NCBI RefSeq assembly: GCF_039543245.1
Contig: NZ_BAABJJ010000007.1
Span: 1 to 54,742, forward strand
DNA: 54,742 nt
Origin: Algibacter_G agarivorans
GTDB taxonomy: Bacteria > Bacteroidota > Bacteroidia > Flavobacteriales > Flavobacteriaceae
Reading direction: 5' to 3'
The translations under genes were made by a program, and so were the position numbers. Under the pieces are notes generated by a model that made no database searches, was not told the origin of the DNA, and saw nothing but the letters and a program-made list of their open reading frames with translations. Of this stretch, positions 7,569 through 17,072 are shown piece after piece (position 1 is the first letter of the stretch; each line of letters starts with the position of its first letter).

Positions 7569-8580
7569 TATGCGCTTTAATAAAATCCGTAATTAAATAG
7601 GTAATGAGTTTACCAACCTTATTCGCTGTCTTTTTAGTTGGAGAAGCTTCGCAAATATGCAAATAACAGGCGTTATTATGTTTTGCAAAATAATTTACAA
7701 AATTTCGGGTTCTGTTTACACTAAAACCACTAGGAGTCATAGCGCTACTAGGCATGTTTTCAATGGCATCGCAGTCTATTTCAATACCAAAAGGGTTTTT
7801 AGCAACATGTGTGGCAGCACGTTCTAGTTCTTTTTTATATTTTAATTCATTTCTAACCTCTATAGCTTCAAATGTATTATACTTAATGGATTTTGAGATA
7901 TTAAGTATTTTGATAATTTTATCAGAGGTATAATTTTCATGCAAACCAAAAATAAAGTAATTGGCCAAAAATCCTTCCGCGAAAGCGTACTTAAATCCAT
8001 TGCCACTATGGCGGCCTTCTTCATCTCTAAAATCTGAATGCGCATCAAAATTAATCACATTAATGCCTTTGTTTAAGGCTAAACTTGCCCCTTTAATATT
8101 TCCATAAGCATTGTTATGTCCGCCACCTATGATAATAGGCTTTTTTCCTGCCAATACAATTTGATGTATGATGTTTGTAACGGATGCGTCAATAGTATCA
8201 ACAAGTTTTCTTGCTTTTAAAATATCTTTTTTTTTGGCTGGATTTAATTTTGAAACTGCAAGTAATTCAGATGTAAAATCTAGTTGTCCTAAAATCAAAA
8301 CCTTGTTAGCACTAGTAAATTCATTGCTTTGAATGTTTAACAAAACTTTAAGGGTGGCATACCAAGCCTTTGAAGTCCCCATTTTTCCATGATTGGCAAA
8401 CACCCCGATATCTTCTGGTAGACCTAAAATAACATGTGTAACATCTAAACTTTCAAGTTGTTCGTATATGTTAGAAATGCGGGGTAATATTTTAACGTGT
8501 TGACCAAATTTGGATTCACCAGAGCGTTTGTTTAATAATTTATTACGAGTAGTATTGTTAAATAAAACGAGTTTATCCAT
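7561..8580 (-). CDS. hutG: Formimidoylglutamase (arginase/ureohydrolase family)
   Basis: 339 residues of the ureohydrolase fold. The two-manganese site is visible: GGGHNNAYG (first His), NFDAHSDFR (DAHxD) and EIDCDAIENM (DxD). The enzyme hydrolyses N-formimidoyl-glutamate to glutamate and formamide, the last step of histidine degradation. The assignment to formimidoylglutamase rather than arginase or agmatinase rests on the divergent flavobacterial sequence and on hutI lying 1 kb upstream on the same strand. It forms an overlapping pair with the downstream GNAT gene. Confidence 0.85.
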   Translation of the reverse strand: MDKLVLFNNTTRNKLLNKRSGESKFGQHVKILPRISNIYEQLESLDVTHVILGLPEDIGVFANHGKMGTSKAWYATLKVLLNIQSNEFTSANKVLILGQLDFTSELLAVSKLNPAKKKDILKARKLVDTIDASVTNIIHQIVLAGKKPIIIGGGHNNAYGNIKGASLALNKGINVINFDAHSDFRDEEGRHSGNGFKYAFAEGFLANYFIFGLHENYTSDKIIKILNISKSIKYNTFEAIEVRNELKYKKELERAATHVAKNPFGIEIDCDAIENMPSSAMTPSGFSVNRTRNFVNYFAKHNNACYLHICEASPTKKTANKVGKLITYLITDFIKAHNG

Positions 8581-8697
8581 AAAATAAATAAATTTTGAAT
8601 ATTAAAAATACGTCATTATTTGTTTATGGCATTAAAACAAGCTATTAAAATTATAACAAAATTACATTAACTTTAACAAAAATTAAAACAAGTAATT

Positions 8698-9582
8698 ATG
8701 GAAGACAACAAAAGTAACACAGGACTAAAAGTAGGATTAGGTATTGCGCTAGTTCTATTTCTTGCTACAGGTTTTTACACTATGAATTTGTACAATAGTA
8801 GTAAAAAAGTTCAGAATGAATTAACTGAGGAAAAGCAATTAGTAATGAACGATTTAAACGCCATGGCAAAGCAATATGATGATGCTATTGGTGAAAATGA
8901 AGTGTCGAATGCAAATTTAGTTGAAGCTAGAGGGCGTATTCAAGGATTAATTGACTCTTTGAAAATATCTGAAACTAATGTAAAAAGTTTATGGAGATAT
9001 AAGAGAAAATACCAATCATTGCAAAAAGAAATGGATGTGTTATTGGCTCAAAATGATTCATTAAGAGTAGAGAATTCATATTTAGCAACATCTTTAGATA
9101 GTACTCGTGTACGTTTAGAAGAGCGCACCATATTTACAGATTCATTATTAGTACAAAACAATGCTTTGGCAGAAGTTGTCGAGAATGCTGCTATTTTAAA
9201 CACCGTTGGCTTAAAAGGTTTTGGAGTTATAGAAAGAACTTCTGGTAAATTAATACCAACTGAAAGAGCTAGCAGAACAGACAAAATTAGAGTTTGTTTT
9301 ACAGTTGCTAAAAATGCTTTAGTTCAAGCTGGTGACGAAGAATTGTATGTTCAAGTTATTGATCCTAAAAACAATATTTTAGGTTTAAATGAACAAGTTA
9401 CATTTGATGAAAAAACACTAAACTACAGCATTATTAGTAAGTTTAATTATGAAAATGCAAGCCTTAATATTTGTGAGTTTGTTACGTCTAAAGGACAAGG
9501 TGACTTTGAAAAAGGACGTTACGTTGTAAACGTTTTTAACGAAAAAGACTTAGTGTCAAGTTCTGAGTTTACTTTAAAGTAG
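8698..9582 (+). CDS. Membrane-anchored coiled-coil protein of unknown function
   Basis: 294 residues. One N-terminal transmembrane helix (about 11-28, VGLGIALVLFLATGFYTMNL) acts as signal anchor. It is followed by a long coiled coil (about 33-160, rich in Glu/Lys/Gln/Ser/Asp/Leu heptads) and a compact C-terminal domain (about 165-294) with beta character. The coiled coil should lie in the periplasm. Homologues in flavobacteria are sometimes mislabelled as chromosome-partitioning proteins; nothing here supports that. It sits on the plus strand between two minus-strand hut genes and ends at a convergent terminator. Confidence 0.8.
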   Translation: MEDNKSNTGLKVGLGIALVLFLATGFYTMNLYNSSKKVQNELTEEKQLVMNDLNAMAKQYDDAIGENEVSNANLVEARGRIQGLIDSLKISETNVKSLWRYKRKYQSLQKEMDVLLAQNDSLRVENSYLATSLDSTRVRLEERTIFTDSLLVQNNALAEVVENAAILNTVGLKGFGVIERTSGKLIPTERASRTDKIRVCFTVAKNALVQAGDEELYVQVIDPKNNILGLNEQVTFDEKTLNYSIISKFNYENASLNICEFVTSKGQGDFEKGRYVVNVFNEKDLVSSSEFTLK

Positions 9583-9605
9583 ATTTATAAAAACCTCTCA
9601 AAATT

Positions 9606-9641
9606 AAAACCTCATACTTTTTAAGTTTGAGGTTTTTTTAT
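9606..9641. terminator. Bidirectional terminator
   Basis: The inverted repeat AAAACCTCA / TGAGGTTTT, with an A-run on the left and T-run on the right, lies between the convergent coiled-coil gene and hutI. The last codon of hutI is inside the T-run. Confidence 0.85.
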
Positions 9642-10876
9642 GCTGTTATTCTACCTTTTATAATAACCGTTTCAATATTATTTTCGCCAAAAGCATAAGG
9701 CAAATAATTGTAACTAGGAACAGGTTTTGTAATAATGATATTTGCTTTTTTTCCTTTACTGATACTGCCATACTCATTTGAAATACCCATAGCATAGGCT
9801 CCATTGATAGTGGCTGCGTTTATAGCTTCTTCTGGAGTCATTTTCATTTTAATACAAGCGGTACTTACTACAAAATTCATATTTCCACTAGGTGCAGATC
9901 CTGGATTATAATCGGTGGCTAAAGCAAGCGGCAGACCAGCATCAATAAGTTGTCTTGCGGGTGTATAAGGTATACCTAAAAAGTATGAACAGGAGGGGAG
10001 TGACAGAGGCATGGTGTCGCTTTCTTTTAAAACTTCAATATCTTCAAGTTCTAATTCCTCTAAATGATCTACAGATAATGCCCTATGTTTTACGCCGAGC
10101 GCAACACCTCCAAAAGCATTAAATTGATTGACGTGTATTTTAGGAACCAATCCGTGTTTTTTTCCTGCGGAAAGAAGAGTATCGGTATCCTCAATCGAAA
10201 AATACCCTTTTTCACAAAATACATCCATAAAATCAGCCAAATTTTCATTAGCAATTTTAGGAAGCATTTGATTGATGATTAAATCGATATACCCTTTTTT
10301 ATTATTTTTAAATGATTCAGGAAACGCATGTGCACCAAGAAATGTGGCTTTAATTTCTATCGGAAAGTTTTCTTTAATACGTTTTATAACGCGAAGCATT
10401 TTAAGTTCAGATTCAACTGTAAGCCCATAACCTGATTTTATTTCAAGCGCACCAGTTCCAAGTTTTATAACATTTTTAACACGCTGAATAGATTGGCTAT
10501 ATAAATCTTCTTCAGAGGTGTTTTGAAGTGTTTTGGCAGAATTTAAAATACCGCCGCCACGGTTAGCAATTTCAACATAACTTAATCCATTAATTCTATC
10601 AACAAATTCCTGTTCTCTATTACCCGCATAAACGATATGCGTATGGGAGTCGCACCATGTTGGCAATACTAGTTTTCCTTTAGCATCAATAGTTTTATCA
10701 GCAGTAATGTTTTTACAATTATCCATACTGCCATAATCAATAATAGTATCATTGTCCATTAAAAGAAAAGCATTTTTAATAGTTGGCAAGTGTTTCATGT
10801 CCTTACCAGAAACTTTTAAAACATGAGATGCTCTTACTTGAAGCAGTTCTTTTATATTAATGATTAATATAGACAT
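9638..10876 (-). CDS. hutI: Imidazolonepropionase
   Basis: About 412 residues from the chosen start; the reading frame is open further up to 10918, but those codons encode an unlikely hydrophobic extension and the conserved family start is MSILIINIKELLQV. Amidohydrolase motifs: metal site DSHTHIVYAG, ATFLGAHAFP, substrate/metal His in HVNQFNAFGG, HLEELE, and the C-terminal Asp in LALATDYNPGSAPSG. It converts 4-imidazolone-5-propanoate to N-formimidoyl-glutamate, the substrate of hutG in the same direction 1 kb downstream. hutH and hutU are not in the window. Confidence 0.92.
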   Translation of the reverse strand: MSILIINIKELLQVRASHVLKVSGKDMKHLPTIKNAFLLMDNDTIIDYGSMDNCKNITADKTIDAKGKLVLPTWCDSHTHIVYAGNREQEFVDRINGLSYVEIANRGGGILNSAKTLQNTSEEDLYSQSIQRVKNVIKLGTGALEIKSGYGLTVESELKMLRVIKRIKENFPIEIKATFLGAHAFPESFKNNKKGYIDLIINQMLPKIANENLADFMDVFCEKGYFSIEDTDTLLSAGKKHGLVPKIHVNQFNAFGGVALGVKHRALSVDHLEELELEDIEVLKESDTMPLSLPSCSYFLGIPYTPARQLIDAGLPLALATDYNPGSAPSGNMNFVVSTACIKMKMTPEEAINAATINGAYAMGISNEYGSISKGKKANIIITKPVPSYNYLPYAFGENNIETVIIKGRITA

Positions 10877-10933
10877 CATAAGTATGGATAAAAGAATTAG
10901 AGCTATAAATTTAGTCACAAAAAGTTAGAAACA

Positions 10934-11329
10934 ATGGAAACTATAGGATTAATTGGTGAAATTACGCTTCAATCAACAAAAATGTATTATTAAGTTTGAA
11001 TAGATTGTAAAGTGAAGATTTTGAAGAAAATCATTCATGGAAGGTAATTATAAACTCGTTTTATTTTGCTGAAATTACAAATCTGAAAAAAGGAAACAGA
11101 TAGAATAAATTAGATGATAGAAATATAATTCATGAAATAATTTACAATTTACATGGAATAATCAAAAGGCATGTTAAAAAATGCATCTAAACAAATTTAT
11201 TTGCAAATTATGGATAAATTAATTGATGATGGTGCAGAAGGTGTAATTTTAGGATGCACTGAAATTCCATTATTAATAAAGCAAACAGATGTTTCAGTAC
11301 CCGTTTTTGATACAACTAGAATTCAGTAA
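10934..11329 (+). pseudogene. Remnant of an aspartate/glutamate racemase-family gene
   Basis: The start METIGLIGEITLQSTKMYY is followed by a stop. Then, in shifted frames, come WKVIINSFYFAEI and, near the end, DDGAEGVILGCTEIPLLI and VSVPVFDTTRIQ before TAA at 11327. The second half keeps the conserved ILGCTEIP motif with the catalytic Cys. The normal family length is about 230 residues, so roughly 100 codons between the halves are missing as well as the frame being broken. It lies 35 bp before a Crp/Fnr regulator on the same strand. Confidence 0.85.
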
Positions 11330-11363
11330 CCCATGTATTTAAAAAAGCTTAAAATAAATTATA

Positions 11364-11948
11364 ATGAAGAGAAATTTTGATTTTTTAAATTCTATTGAAA
11401 ATATTTCTGAAGAAACTTTTTCTGAACTTGTGAAAATCACAGAATTTAAAAGAATTCCTGCAGGAACTAAAATAATAAATTATGAAGAGGTTCCTTCAAA
11501 AATTTATTTGCTTGTTTCTGGGATTATACGTTGCTATTTAAGCACCGAATCAGGAAAAGAATTCAATAAAAGTTTTTATTTGCCATCAAGTTTTTTAGCT
11601 TCCTTAACGGCTTTAATTAAAAAAAAACCATCTTTATTTGTTTTTGAAACACTTTCTGATTGCAAGATTTATGAAATTGATTATTCTGAATTAATGAAAT
11701 TATGTAAAGATAATCCTTCGCTTAAAAATTTGCATATTAAAATTTTAGAAAAGGTGTATTTTAATTATGAGAAGCGCTTGGTAGATTTAATTTCATTGAA
11801 TGCTTCAGATCGTTATTTAGAATTAAAAAAGCTAATCCCTAATATAGATGACATGATTTCTCAGTATCATATTGCTTCTTATCTTGGTATTACACCGGTT
11901 CAATTAAGTAGGATTAGAAAAAAAAATAAAAGAAATGAAGCAATATAA
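11364..11948 (+). CDS. Crp/Fnr-type transcriptional regulator
   Basis: 194 residues. An N-terminal cyclic-nucleotide-binding-like beta roll (about 20-110: GTKIINYEEVPSKIYLLVSG, then FNKSFYLPSSFLASL) is followed by a long dimerisation helix and a C-terminal helix-turn-helix reading DDMISQYHIASYLGITPVQLSRIRKK (about 160-187). The PSKIYLLVSGIIRCY block is typical of Bacteroidota Crp-like proteins that lack known cAMP-binding residues, so the ligand is unknown. It follows a racemase pseudogene; if it once controlled that gene the target is gone. Confidence 0.88.
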   Translation: MKRNFDFLNSIENISEETFSELVKITEFKRIPAGTKIINYEEVPSKIYLLVSGIIRCYLSTESGKEFNKSFYLPSSFLASLTALIKKKPSLFVFETLSDCKIYEIDYSELMKLCKDNPSLKNLHIKILEKVYFNYEKRLVDLISLNASDRYLELKKLIPNIDDMISQYHIASYLGITPVQLSRIRKKNKRNEAI

Positions 11949-11994
11949 GGAAAGGGAACTATATAATACCATTTGTAACTAAATTAAAAACAAT

Positions 11995-12045
11995 AACCTA
12001 AAAACCCAAGACTTGGAAAATATAAATCTTTGGTTTTTAGGTTTG
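11995..12045 (+). terminator. Long hairpin after the Crp/Fnr gene
   Basis: AACCTAAAAACC pairs perfectly with GGTTTTTAGGTT across an interrupted second stem (AAGA / TCTT). There is no strong T-run after it, so it may be a processing or weak termination site rather than a classic terminator. Confidence 0.5.
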
Positions 12046-12174
12046 GAATTATTTCAGGGATCCTCTTTTTTCACGAACTTAACAAATGTTATTTTATATA
12101 AGATTTCTTCGTTTTATATTTGTCTACATTTCCTTTTGGATTGTAATTTACAAAGGATTGATAGCTAACCAACC

Positions 12175-12211
12175 AAAAAGACAGGCAAATTTATTTTACC
12201 TGTCTTTTTAT
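12175..12211. terminator. Terminator of fumC (bidirectional)
   Basis: AAAAAGACAGG and CCTGTCTTTTT form a stem around a 14-nt AT-rich loop, with A-run and T-run on the two sides. It lies 20 bp beyond the fumC stop on the minus strand. Confidence 0.85.
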
Positions 12212-12231
12212 TTAATTATCTTTTAAGGATT

Positions 12232-13629
12232 TTATTTAAGGCTTCCAACCATATCTTCTGGTTTTACCCAAGCATCATAATCTTCAGCAGTTACGTAACC
12301 TAAATTAATAGCTTCTTCTTTTAAAGTTGTCCCATTTTTATGTGCTGTATTTGCAATTTCAGCAGACTTATAATAGCCGATTTTAGTATTTAAAGCCGTT
12401 ACAAGCATTAAAGAATTGTTTAATAATTTTGTAATCACTTCATGATTTGGTTCAATACCAACGGCACAATGTTCTTCAAAACTCACACAAGCATCACCAA
12501 TTAACTGTGCAGATTGCAAAACATTAGCAGCCATTACAGGTTTAAAAACATTTAATTCATAGTGTCCTTGCATACCACCTACAGCAATTGCTACATCGTT
12601 ACCTATAACCTGTGCACAAACCATAGTTAATGCTTCGCATTGTGTTGGGTTTACTTTTCCCGGCATAATAGAACTTCCAGGTTCGTTAGCAGGGATAATG
12701 ATTTCTCCAATACCTGAACGTGGACCAGAAGCCATCATTCTAACGTCATTAGCAATTTTATTTAAAGAGACTGCCAATTGTTTTAAAGCGCCATGTGTTT
12801 CTACTAATGCATCATGAGCCGCAAGAGCTTCAAACTTATTTGGTGCAGTTACAAAAGGTAATCCTGTAAATTCTGCAATATATTCAGCAACGCGTTTACT
12901 GTAGCCTTTTGGTGTGTTAAGACCAGTCCCTACAGCCGTTCCGCCTAAAGCTAATTCACTTAAATGAGGTAAGGTGTTTTCTAAGGCTTTTATACCATGG
13001 TCTAATTGAGCAACGTAACCAGAAAGTTCTTGACCAAGCGTTAAAGGTGTGGCATCCATTAAATGTGTTCTACCAATTTTAACTACATTTTTAAAGGCTT
13101 CCGATTTTTTCTTCAACGTTTCACGTAACTGCTTAACACCAGGAATAGTAGTTTCTACCACTTTTTTATAAGCCGCAATATGCATGCCTGTAGGAAAGGT
13201 GTCGTTTGAAGATTGCGATTTATTAACATCATCATTAGGCTGAATCGTTTTTTCGCCTTCGCCTATAACTTTTCCAGCTAATTGTTGTGCTCTGTTGGCA
13301 ACAACCTCATTAACATTCATATTACTTTGTGTGCCAGAACCCGTTTGCCAGATGACTAGCGGAAATTGGTCATCATGTTTACCTGCTAAAATTTCTTCAC
13401 AAACTTGAGCGATTAAATCACGTTTTTCTTTGACTAAAACTCCTAATTCACAATTTGTATAAGCAGCAGCTTTTTTTAAATATGCAAAACCATAAACTAT
13501 TTCTAAAGGCATAGACGCAGAAGGCCCAATTTTAAAGTTGTTTCTTGAGCGTTCGGTTTGCGCTCCCCAAAGTTTATCGGCAGGTACTTTTACCTCTCCC
13601 ATGGTATCTTTCTCTATTCTGTAACTCAT
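12232..13629 (-). CDS. fumC: Class II fumarate hydratase
   Basis: 465 residues, the usual class II length. The fumarase/aspartase signature GSSIMPGKVNP is present, with the upstream substrate motifs SGTQSNMNVNEV, QSSNDTFPT, GRTHLMDATP and GGTAVGTG. It is an iron-independent enzyme of the citric acid cycle converting fumarate to malate. The sequence favours FumC over aspartase (AspA) or adenylosuccinate lyase. It stands alone with its own terminator; the upstream minus strand carries a TAACTTTG -7-type box at 13663-13656. Confidence 0.95.
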   Translation of the reverse strand: MSYRIEKDTMGEVKVPADKLWGAQTERSRNNFKIGPSASMPLEIVYGFAYLKKAAAYTNCELGVLVKEKRDLIAQVCEEILAGKHDDQFPLVIWQTGSGTQSNMNVNEVVANRAQQLAGKVIGEGEKTIQPNDDVNKSQSSNDTFPTGMHIAAYKKVVETTIPGVKQLRETLKKKSEAFKNVVKIGRTHLMDATPLTLGQELSGYVAQLDHGIKALENTLPHLSELALGGTAVGTGLNTPKGYSKRVAEYIAEFTGLPFVTAPNKFEALAAHDALVETHGALKQLAVSLNKIANDVRMMASGPRSGIGEIIIPANEPGSSIMPGKVNPTQCEALTMVCAQVIGNDVAIAVGGMQGHYELNVFKPVMAANVLQSAQLIGDACVSFEEHCAVGIEPNHEVITKLLNNSLMLVTALNTKIGYYKSAEIANTAHKNGTTLKEEAINLGYVTAEDYDAWVKPEDMVGSLK

Positions 13630-13916
13630 CGTGTTTGTTATTTAATTTTAAGTTGCAAAGTTAATTGTTTTAGTATGCTTTTTATTATGATATATGTTAG
13701 TTTTTATTAGATTTTTTAACATATTAAAAAGGTGGCTTTTGTGGAAACGATTAACTTTATACTCATTCATGTAATTTATATTATGAGATTTATTAATTAA
13801 ACTATAAAATAAAATAGCAACAATTAGATTAGGTGATGAGGTACCAAACTTTTAAGGACCTTCATTAAAGGGAGGAATCAATTTTATAAAATTGTTTATT
13901 AAATTTTAATTTGATA
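13630..13916. other. Intergenic region, fumC upstream side
   Basis: A divergent promoter region between fumC and the 57-aa gene, very AT-rich. Apart from a TAACTTTG box for fumC near 13660, I see no gene, repeat or strong hairpin. Confidence 0.5.
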
Positions 13917-13947
13917 TTGTATAACACCAACCTTTGCATTATCTTTG
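13917..13947 (+). promoter_or_regulatory. Bacteroidota-type promoter for the 57-aa gene
   Basis: TTG (13917-13919), a 20-bp spacer and TATCTTTG (13940-13947) match the known Flavobacterium consensus TTG-N17-23-TAnnTTTG. The start codon follows 31 bp later. Confidence 0.7.
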
Positions 13948-13977
13948 CATAAGATTTTTTAAAAGACACTTACAATT

Positions 13978-14151
13978 ATGTTTGATTTTGATCAATATTT
14001 AGGCTTTTTAGCATTCTTAACCATTTTAACAATTGGATTTTGGTTAATGATATTTTTGTTAACCTTTGTAATCCCTTATTGGATCGGTGGTTCTTTAATT
14101 GAAAGATTAAAAGAAATTAGAGAAGAAAAGAAAGCGAAGCGTCAAGCTTAA
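13978..14151 (+). CDS. 57-aa small membrane protein
   Basis: ATG 13978, stop TAA 14149-14151. One or two hydrophobic helices (about residues 7-38, LGFLAFLTILTIGFWLMIFL then TFVIPYWIGG) are followed by a very basic coiled tail (ERLKEIREEKKAKRQA). Positive-inside topology puts the tail in the cytosol. A matching promoter upstream and a perfect terminator downstream make this a real single-gene unit. The function is unknown; a similar size and charge pattern is seen in many small stress- or membrane-associated proteins. Confidence 0.75.
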   Translation: MFDFDQYLGFLAFLTILTIGFWLMIFLLTFVIPYWIGGSLIERLKEIREEKKAKRQA

Positions 14152-14170
14152 AAGCATAATTTAACTTATA

Positions 14171-14207
14171 AAAAAAGGAAGCTAATATCAGATTAGCTTC
14201 CTTTTTT
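14171..14207. terminator. Bidirectional terminator
   Basis: AAAAAGGAAGCTAATC-type stem (AGGAAGCTAAT / ATTAGCTTCCT with a short ATCAG loop), A-run before and T-run after, between the 57-aa gene and the convergent beta-barrel receptor gene. Confidence 0.92.
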
Positions 14208-14223
14208 GTTTTATATAAGGCTG

Positions 14224-16644
14224 TTACATTTCAACATCACCGCCGTTAAATCCACCTTCGCGCTCGCGTTTTTTCTTTTGATTGAATCTGTACGTAAAAG
14301 ATAAGGTAAAAGTGCGTCCACCTCTAAACTGAACTTCTTGATCACTTGTAAACGTATCTGCGGTAATATGATTTCTGTATACTCTGCTATTAAATACATC
14401 TCTGATGTTAAAGGCTATAGAAGCTTTTTCTTTAAACAGATCTTTGCTAAACGCAGTACTTATAGAGCCTCTTCCTTTTCTGTTATTTTGAGCATCTTTA
14501 CTAGGGCCTCTATAATTCATGTTTGTTTGCCAATCAATCGCGTAGGGCAATGTTAGCTTATTGGTAAAACGGGCAGACCATGTTAAATTATTTGAAGTTA
14601 AGTCAATGCCTTCAAAACTACCAGCTCTTTCTAGCTTAAATAAATTGAAATCTGTATTAACACGCCATTTTTTGTTTGGACTATAATTTAGGTTAAATTC
14701 AAATCCGTATCGATTATCGGTAGCTAAGTTTACTGGGCCTCTTTCAACAACCGGAAAGTTTTCGCCGTCAATGGTTACCGTTTCTCCAGTTTTTCTGCTT
14801 ACAAATGTCATAACATTATCGGAATGTTCATAATATACAGCAGAACTTAAAGTGAATTTTCCAAATCTATTCAAATAACCTAATTCATATTTACTACTGT
14901 AAGTAGGGTCTAAGTCTGGATTACCTTGGAATACATTGGTTAAACTTGATCTAGAAGGAAAAGGATTTAGCATAAACCCTCGTGGTCGTCGCAATCTTCG
15001 GTTAAAACCAAACATGATACTTTCATCATCACTTATTTCATAGTTTAAATTTACTGTTGGAAATAAACCTGTTAAGCTTTTCTTTTTAAAATCGCCACTT
15101 GTTGGTTGGTCTAAAGTGGTACGTGTATTTTCCATTCGTAATCCAAGCAAATATGAAAACTTGTAAATTTTACTACCAAATTGCATATAAGCGGCAGTTA
15201 TGTACTGCCTGAAATTAAGAACATTAGAAAGGTTAGTGTTTAATTCAAATTCATTTGAATTATCATTAAGTAATAAAACTTCATAGTCTGTAGTTGTATC
15301 CTTAAAATTGCCACGATATCCAATTTCAATTTGGCTCATGTCTCCAATAGGCAAAACGTAATCTGACTGCAATAAAATATCTGTTTGCTCTTCTGAAGTG
15401 TTAACAATATCCGTATCCATGCCATTAACATTAATTAATGAATTTTGATCTTGATTTGATGTTTCATATTGAAAATCGAAGGTCAACTTATGATTACTCT
15501 TTTTAAAGTCTTTTGTAAAATTTAATGAATACTGAATTGTTTTATTATCTTCTTTTTCTGGATCTAATCTAATATTTTGGCTTGTGGCCCCTGTTATTTT
15601 ATCTAACTGAATAAGGTTATTAACGGAATTGTTTTCATTATCACTATTTCTGTACACAAGGGCAGAGGTGAGCGAGGCGGTTTTATTGATGTACCATTCT
15701 AAACCAACGTTTGTTGTAAGCCCTTTTCTGGTGTCTGTCCAATCCCTTTTTTCATCCAAATCGGGAGTGTTAATATCAAAATATTTTACCTGATTGTACC
15801 AGCGTCCTATACTTTCCCTATAACCATAAGAGGAGGTGTTAAAAAAATTAAGGTCGCCTGATCTATAATTAATGTTTCCAGAAATACCAGCTGCATCAGG
15901 ATGACCAACATTTCCAGTTATAGACCCATTAAGCCCTTGTAATTTACTTCTGCGTAAAATGATGTTTAGGATTCCAGCTGTTCCTTCAGCTTCATACCTT
16001 GCTGACGGCGAGGTAACAACTTCAACTTTCTCAATGGCATCCGCAGGTAATTGTCGTAATGCATCTGAAGAGTTGAGACCAACTAAACCAGAAGGTTTTC
16101 CATTGATGAGAATGCGAACATTATCATTACCTCTTAAGGCCACATTGCCTTCAGCATCTACAGAAACCGATGGTACATTGTCTAGAACATCGCTAACAGT
16201 GCCGCCGCTAACCGTTAAATCTTTGCCTACATTATATATCTTTTTGTCAAGGCGAATTTCAACTGTAGTACGTTCAGCAATAATTTCTATTTCATCTAAC
16301 GATTCTGTATCTATTTCAAGAGAAAAACGACCTATATCTTCAGATTTAGATAATTTTCTATTAGGAATGGTTATGGTTTTAAAAGAAATATATTCAATAG
16401 TAATATCATACACCCCAGTTTGAATGGATATGTTGAAGTTACCTTTAGCATCGGTTATTCCTCCGGTAACAATTTTATTTTGACGTTTATTAAAAAAGGC
16501 TATGGTAGCATATTCTAAAGGCTGTTGAGTTTCTTTATCAATAATATGCCCTGAAACAGTAACTTCTTTTTGTTCTGGTCTTTGAGCAAAACCAAATACA
16601 GTGAAAATGCAAAAAGTGATTATTAATACTAAAGATTTAGCCAT
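14224..16644 (-). CDS. TonB-dependent-receptor-like outer membrane beta-barrel protein
   Basis: 806 residues from ATG 16644. A signal peptide (MAKSLVLIITFCIFTVFGFA, then Q) is followed by a carboxypeptidase-regulatory-like beta domain (VSGHIIDKETQQPLEYATI), a plug domain (SVSDVLDNVPSVSVDAEGNV region, RGNDNVRILINGKPSG) and a C-terminal barrel of the OMP_b-brl_3 type ending in TFTLSFTYRFNQKKK. An upstream in-frame TTG (16671) is rejected because a TAAATTTG -7 box overlaps it. No SusD partner is adjacent, so glycan import by a SusCD pair is not indicated; the substrate is unknown. Confidence 0.88.
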   Translation of the reverse strand: MAKSLVLIITFCIFTVFGFAQRPEQKEVTVSGHIIDKETQQPLEYATIAFFNKRQNKIVTGGITDAKGNFNISIQTGVYDITIEYISFKTITIPNRKLSKSEDIGRFSLEIDTESLDEIEIIAERTTVEIRLDKKIYNVGKDLTVSGGTVSDVLDNVPSVSVDAEGNVALRGNDNVRILINGKPSGLVGLNSSDALRQLPADAIEKVEVVTSPSARYEAEGTAGILNIILRRSKLQGLNGSITGNVGHPDAAGISGNINYRSGDLNFFNTSSYGYRESIGRWYNQVKYFDINTPDLDEKRDWTDTRKGLTTNVGLEWYINKTASLTSALVYRNSDNENNSVNNLIQLDKITGATSQNIRLDPEKEDNKTIQYSLNFTKDFKKSNHKLTFDFQYETSNQDQNSLINVNGMDTDIVNTSEEQTDILLQSDYVLPIGDMSQIEIGYRGNFKDTTTDYEVLLLNDNSNEFELNTNLSNVLNFRQYITAAYMQFGSKIYKFSYLLGLRMENTRTTLDQPTSGDFKKKSLTGLFPTVNLNYEISDDESIMFGFNRRLRRPRGFMLNPFPSRSSLTNVFQGNPDLDPTYSSKYELGYLNRFGKFTLSSAVYYEHSDNVMTFVSRKTGETVTIDGENFPVVERGPVNLATDNRYGFEFNLNYSPNKKWRVNTDFNLFKLERAGSFEGIDLTSNNLTWSARFTNKLTLPYAIDWQTNMNYRGPSKDAQNNRKGRGSISTAFSKDLFKEKASIAFNIRDVFNSRVYRNHITADTFTSDQEVQFRGGRTFTLSFTYRFNQKKKREREGGFNGGDVEM

Positions 16645-16730
16645 TAAAAGTTTTTGATGGTTAGACTGCAAATTTATAGTATGGTTTGATCAGAAATGGT
16701 TAAAGTTCTGTTAATTGGCAGGGGTAAAGG

Positions 16731-17072
16731 TTAAATAATATCAAGTATTAACTCAGGTGGCCTTCCTATAACAGCCTTATTCCCGTTAATTATTATTGGG
16801 CGTTCTATAAGTTTTGGGTTTTCAACCATGGCCTTTATAATGTCAGCATCACTTAAATCCTTGTTTTTATAATTGTCTTTCCAAATAGCTTCATTTTTTC
16901 TTACCAATTGAATAGGCTTTATACCTAGCAATTTAATGATGTCTTTTAGCTCTTTAGCTGAAAGGATATTGTCAAGATACTTAACGACTTCAAATTCTTT
17001 TCCTGATTTTTCGAGAATTTCCAATCCGCAACGCGATTTACTACAACGGTTATTATGGTATATTTTAATCAT
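16731..17072 (-). CDS. arsC: ArsC/Spx-family protein, arsenate reductase-like
   Basis: 113 residues. A thioredoxin-like ArsC fold with active-site loop HNNRCSKSR (catalytic Cys10) and C-terminal ERPIII...GRPPE, typical of the glutaredoxin-linked type. It overlaps the upstream HAD gene by one base (TAATG on the minus strand). No arsenite pump or ArsR is nearby, so arsenic resistance is not shown; members of this family without an ars operon can have other redox roles. The symbol reflects the family, not a proven function. Confidence 0.8.
   Translation of the reverse strand: MIKIYHNNRCSKSRCGLEILEKSGKEFEVVKYLDNILSAKELKDIIKLLGIKPIQLVRKNEAIWKDNYKNKDLSDADIIKAMVENPKLIERPIIINGNKAVIGRPPELILDII

Noticed and set aside
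15959..16423. 154-codon plus-strand frame opposite the beta-barrel receptor
   Set aside because: Fully antisense to the well-supported plug domain of the receptor; Ser/Pro-rich composition of a shadow frame.
14224..16671. TTG start at 16671 for the receptor
   Set aside because: A TAAATTTG -7 box overlaps this codon; ATG 16644 gives a clean signal peptide.
16731..17072. Arsenic-resistance operon
   Set aside because: Only a lone ArsC-like protein coupled to a HAD hydrolase; no ArsR, ArsB or Acr3 nearby.
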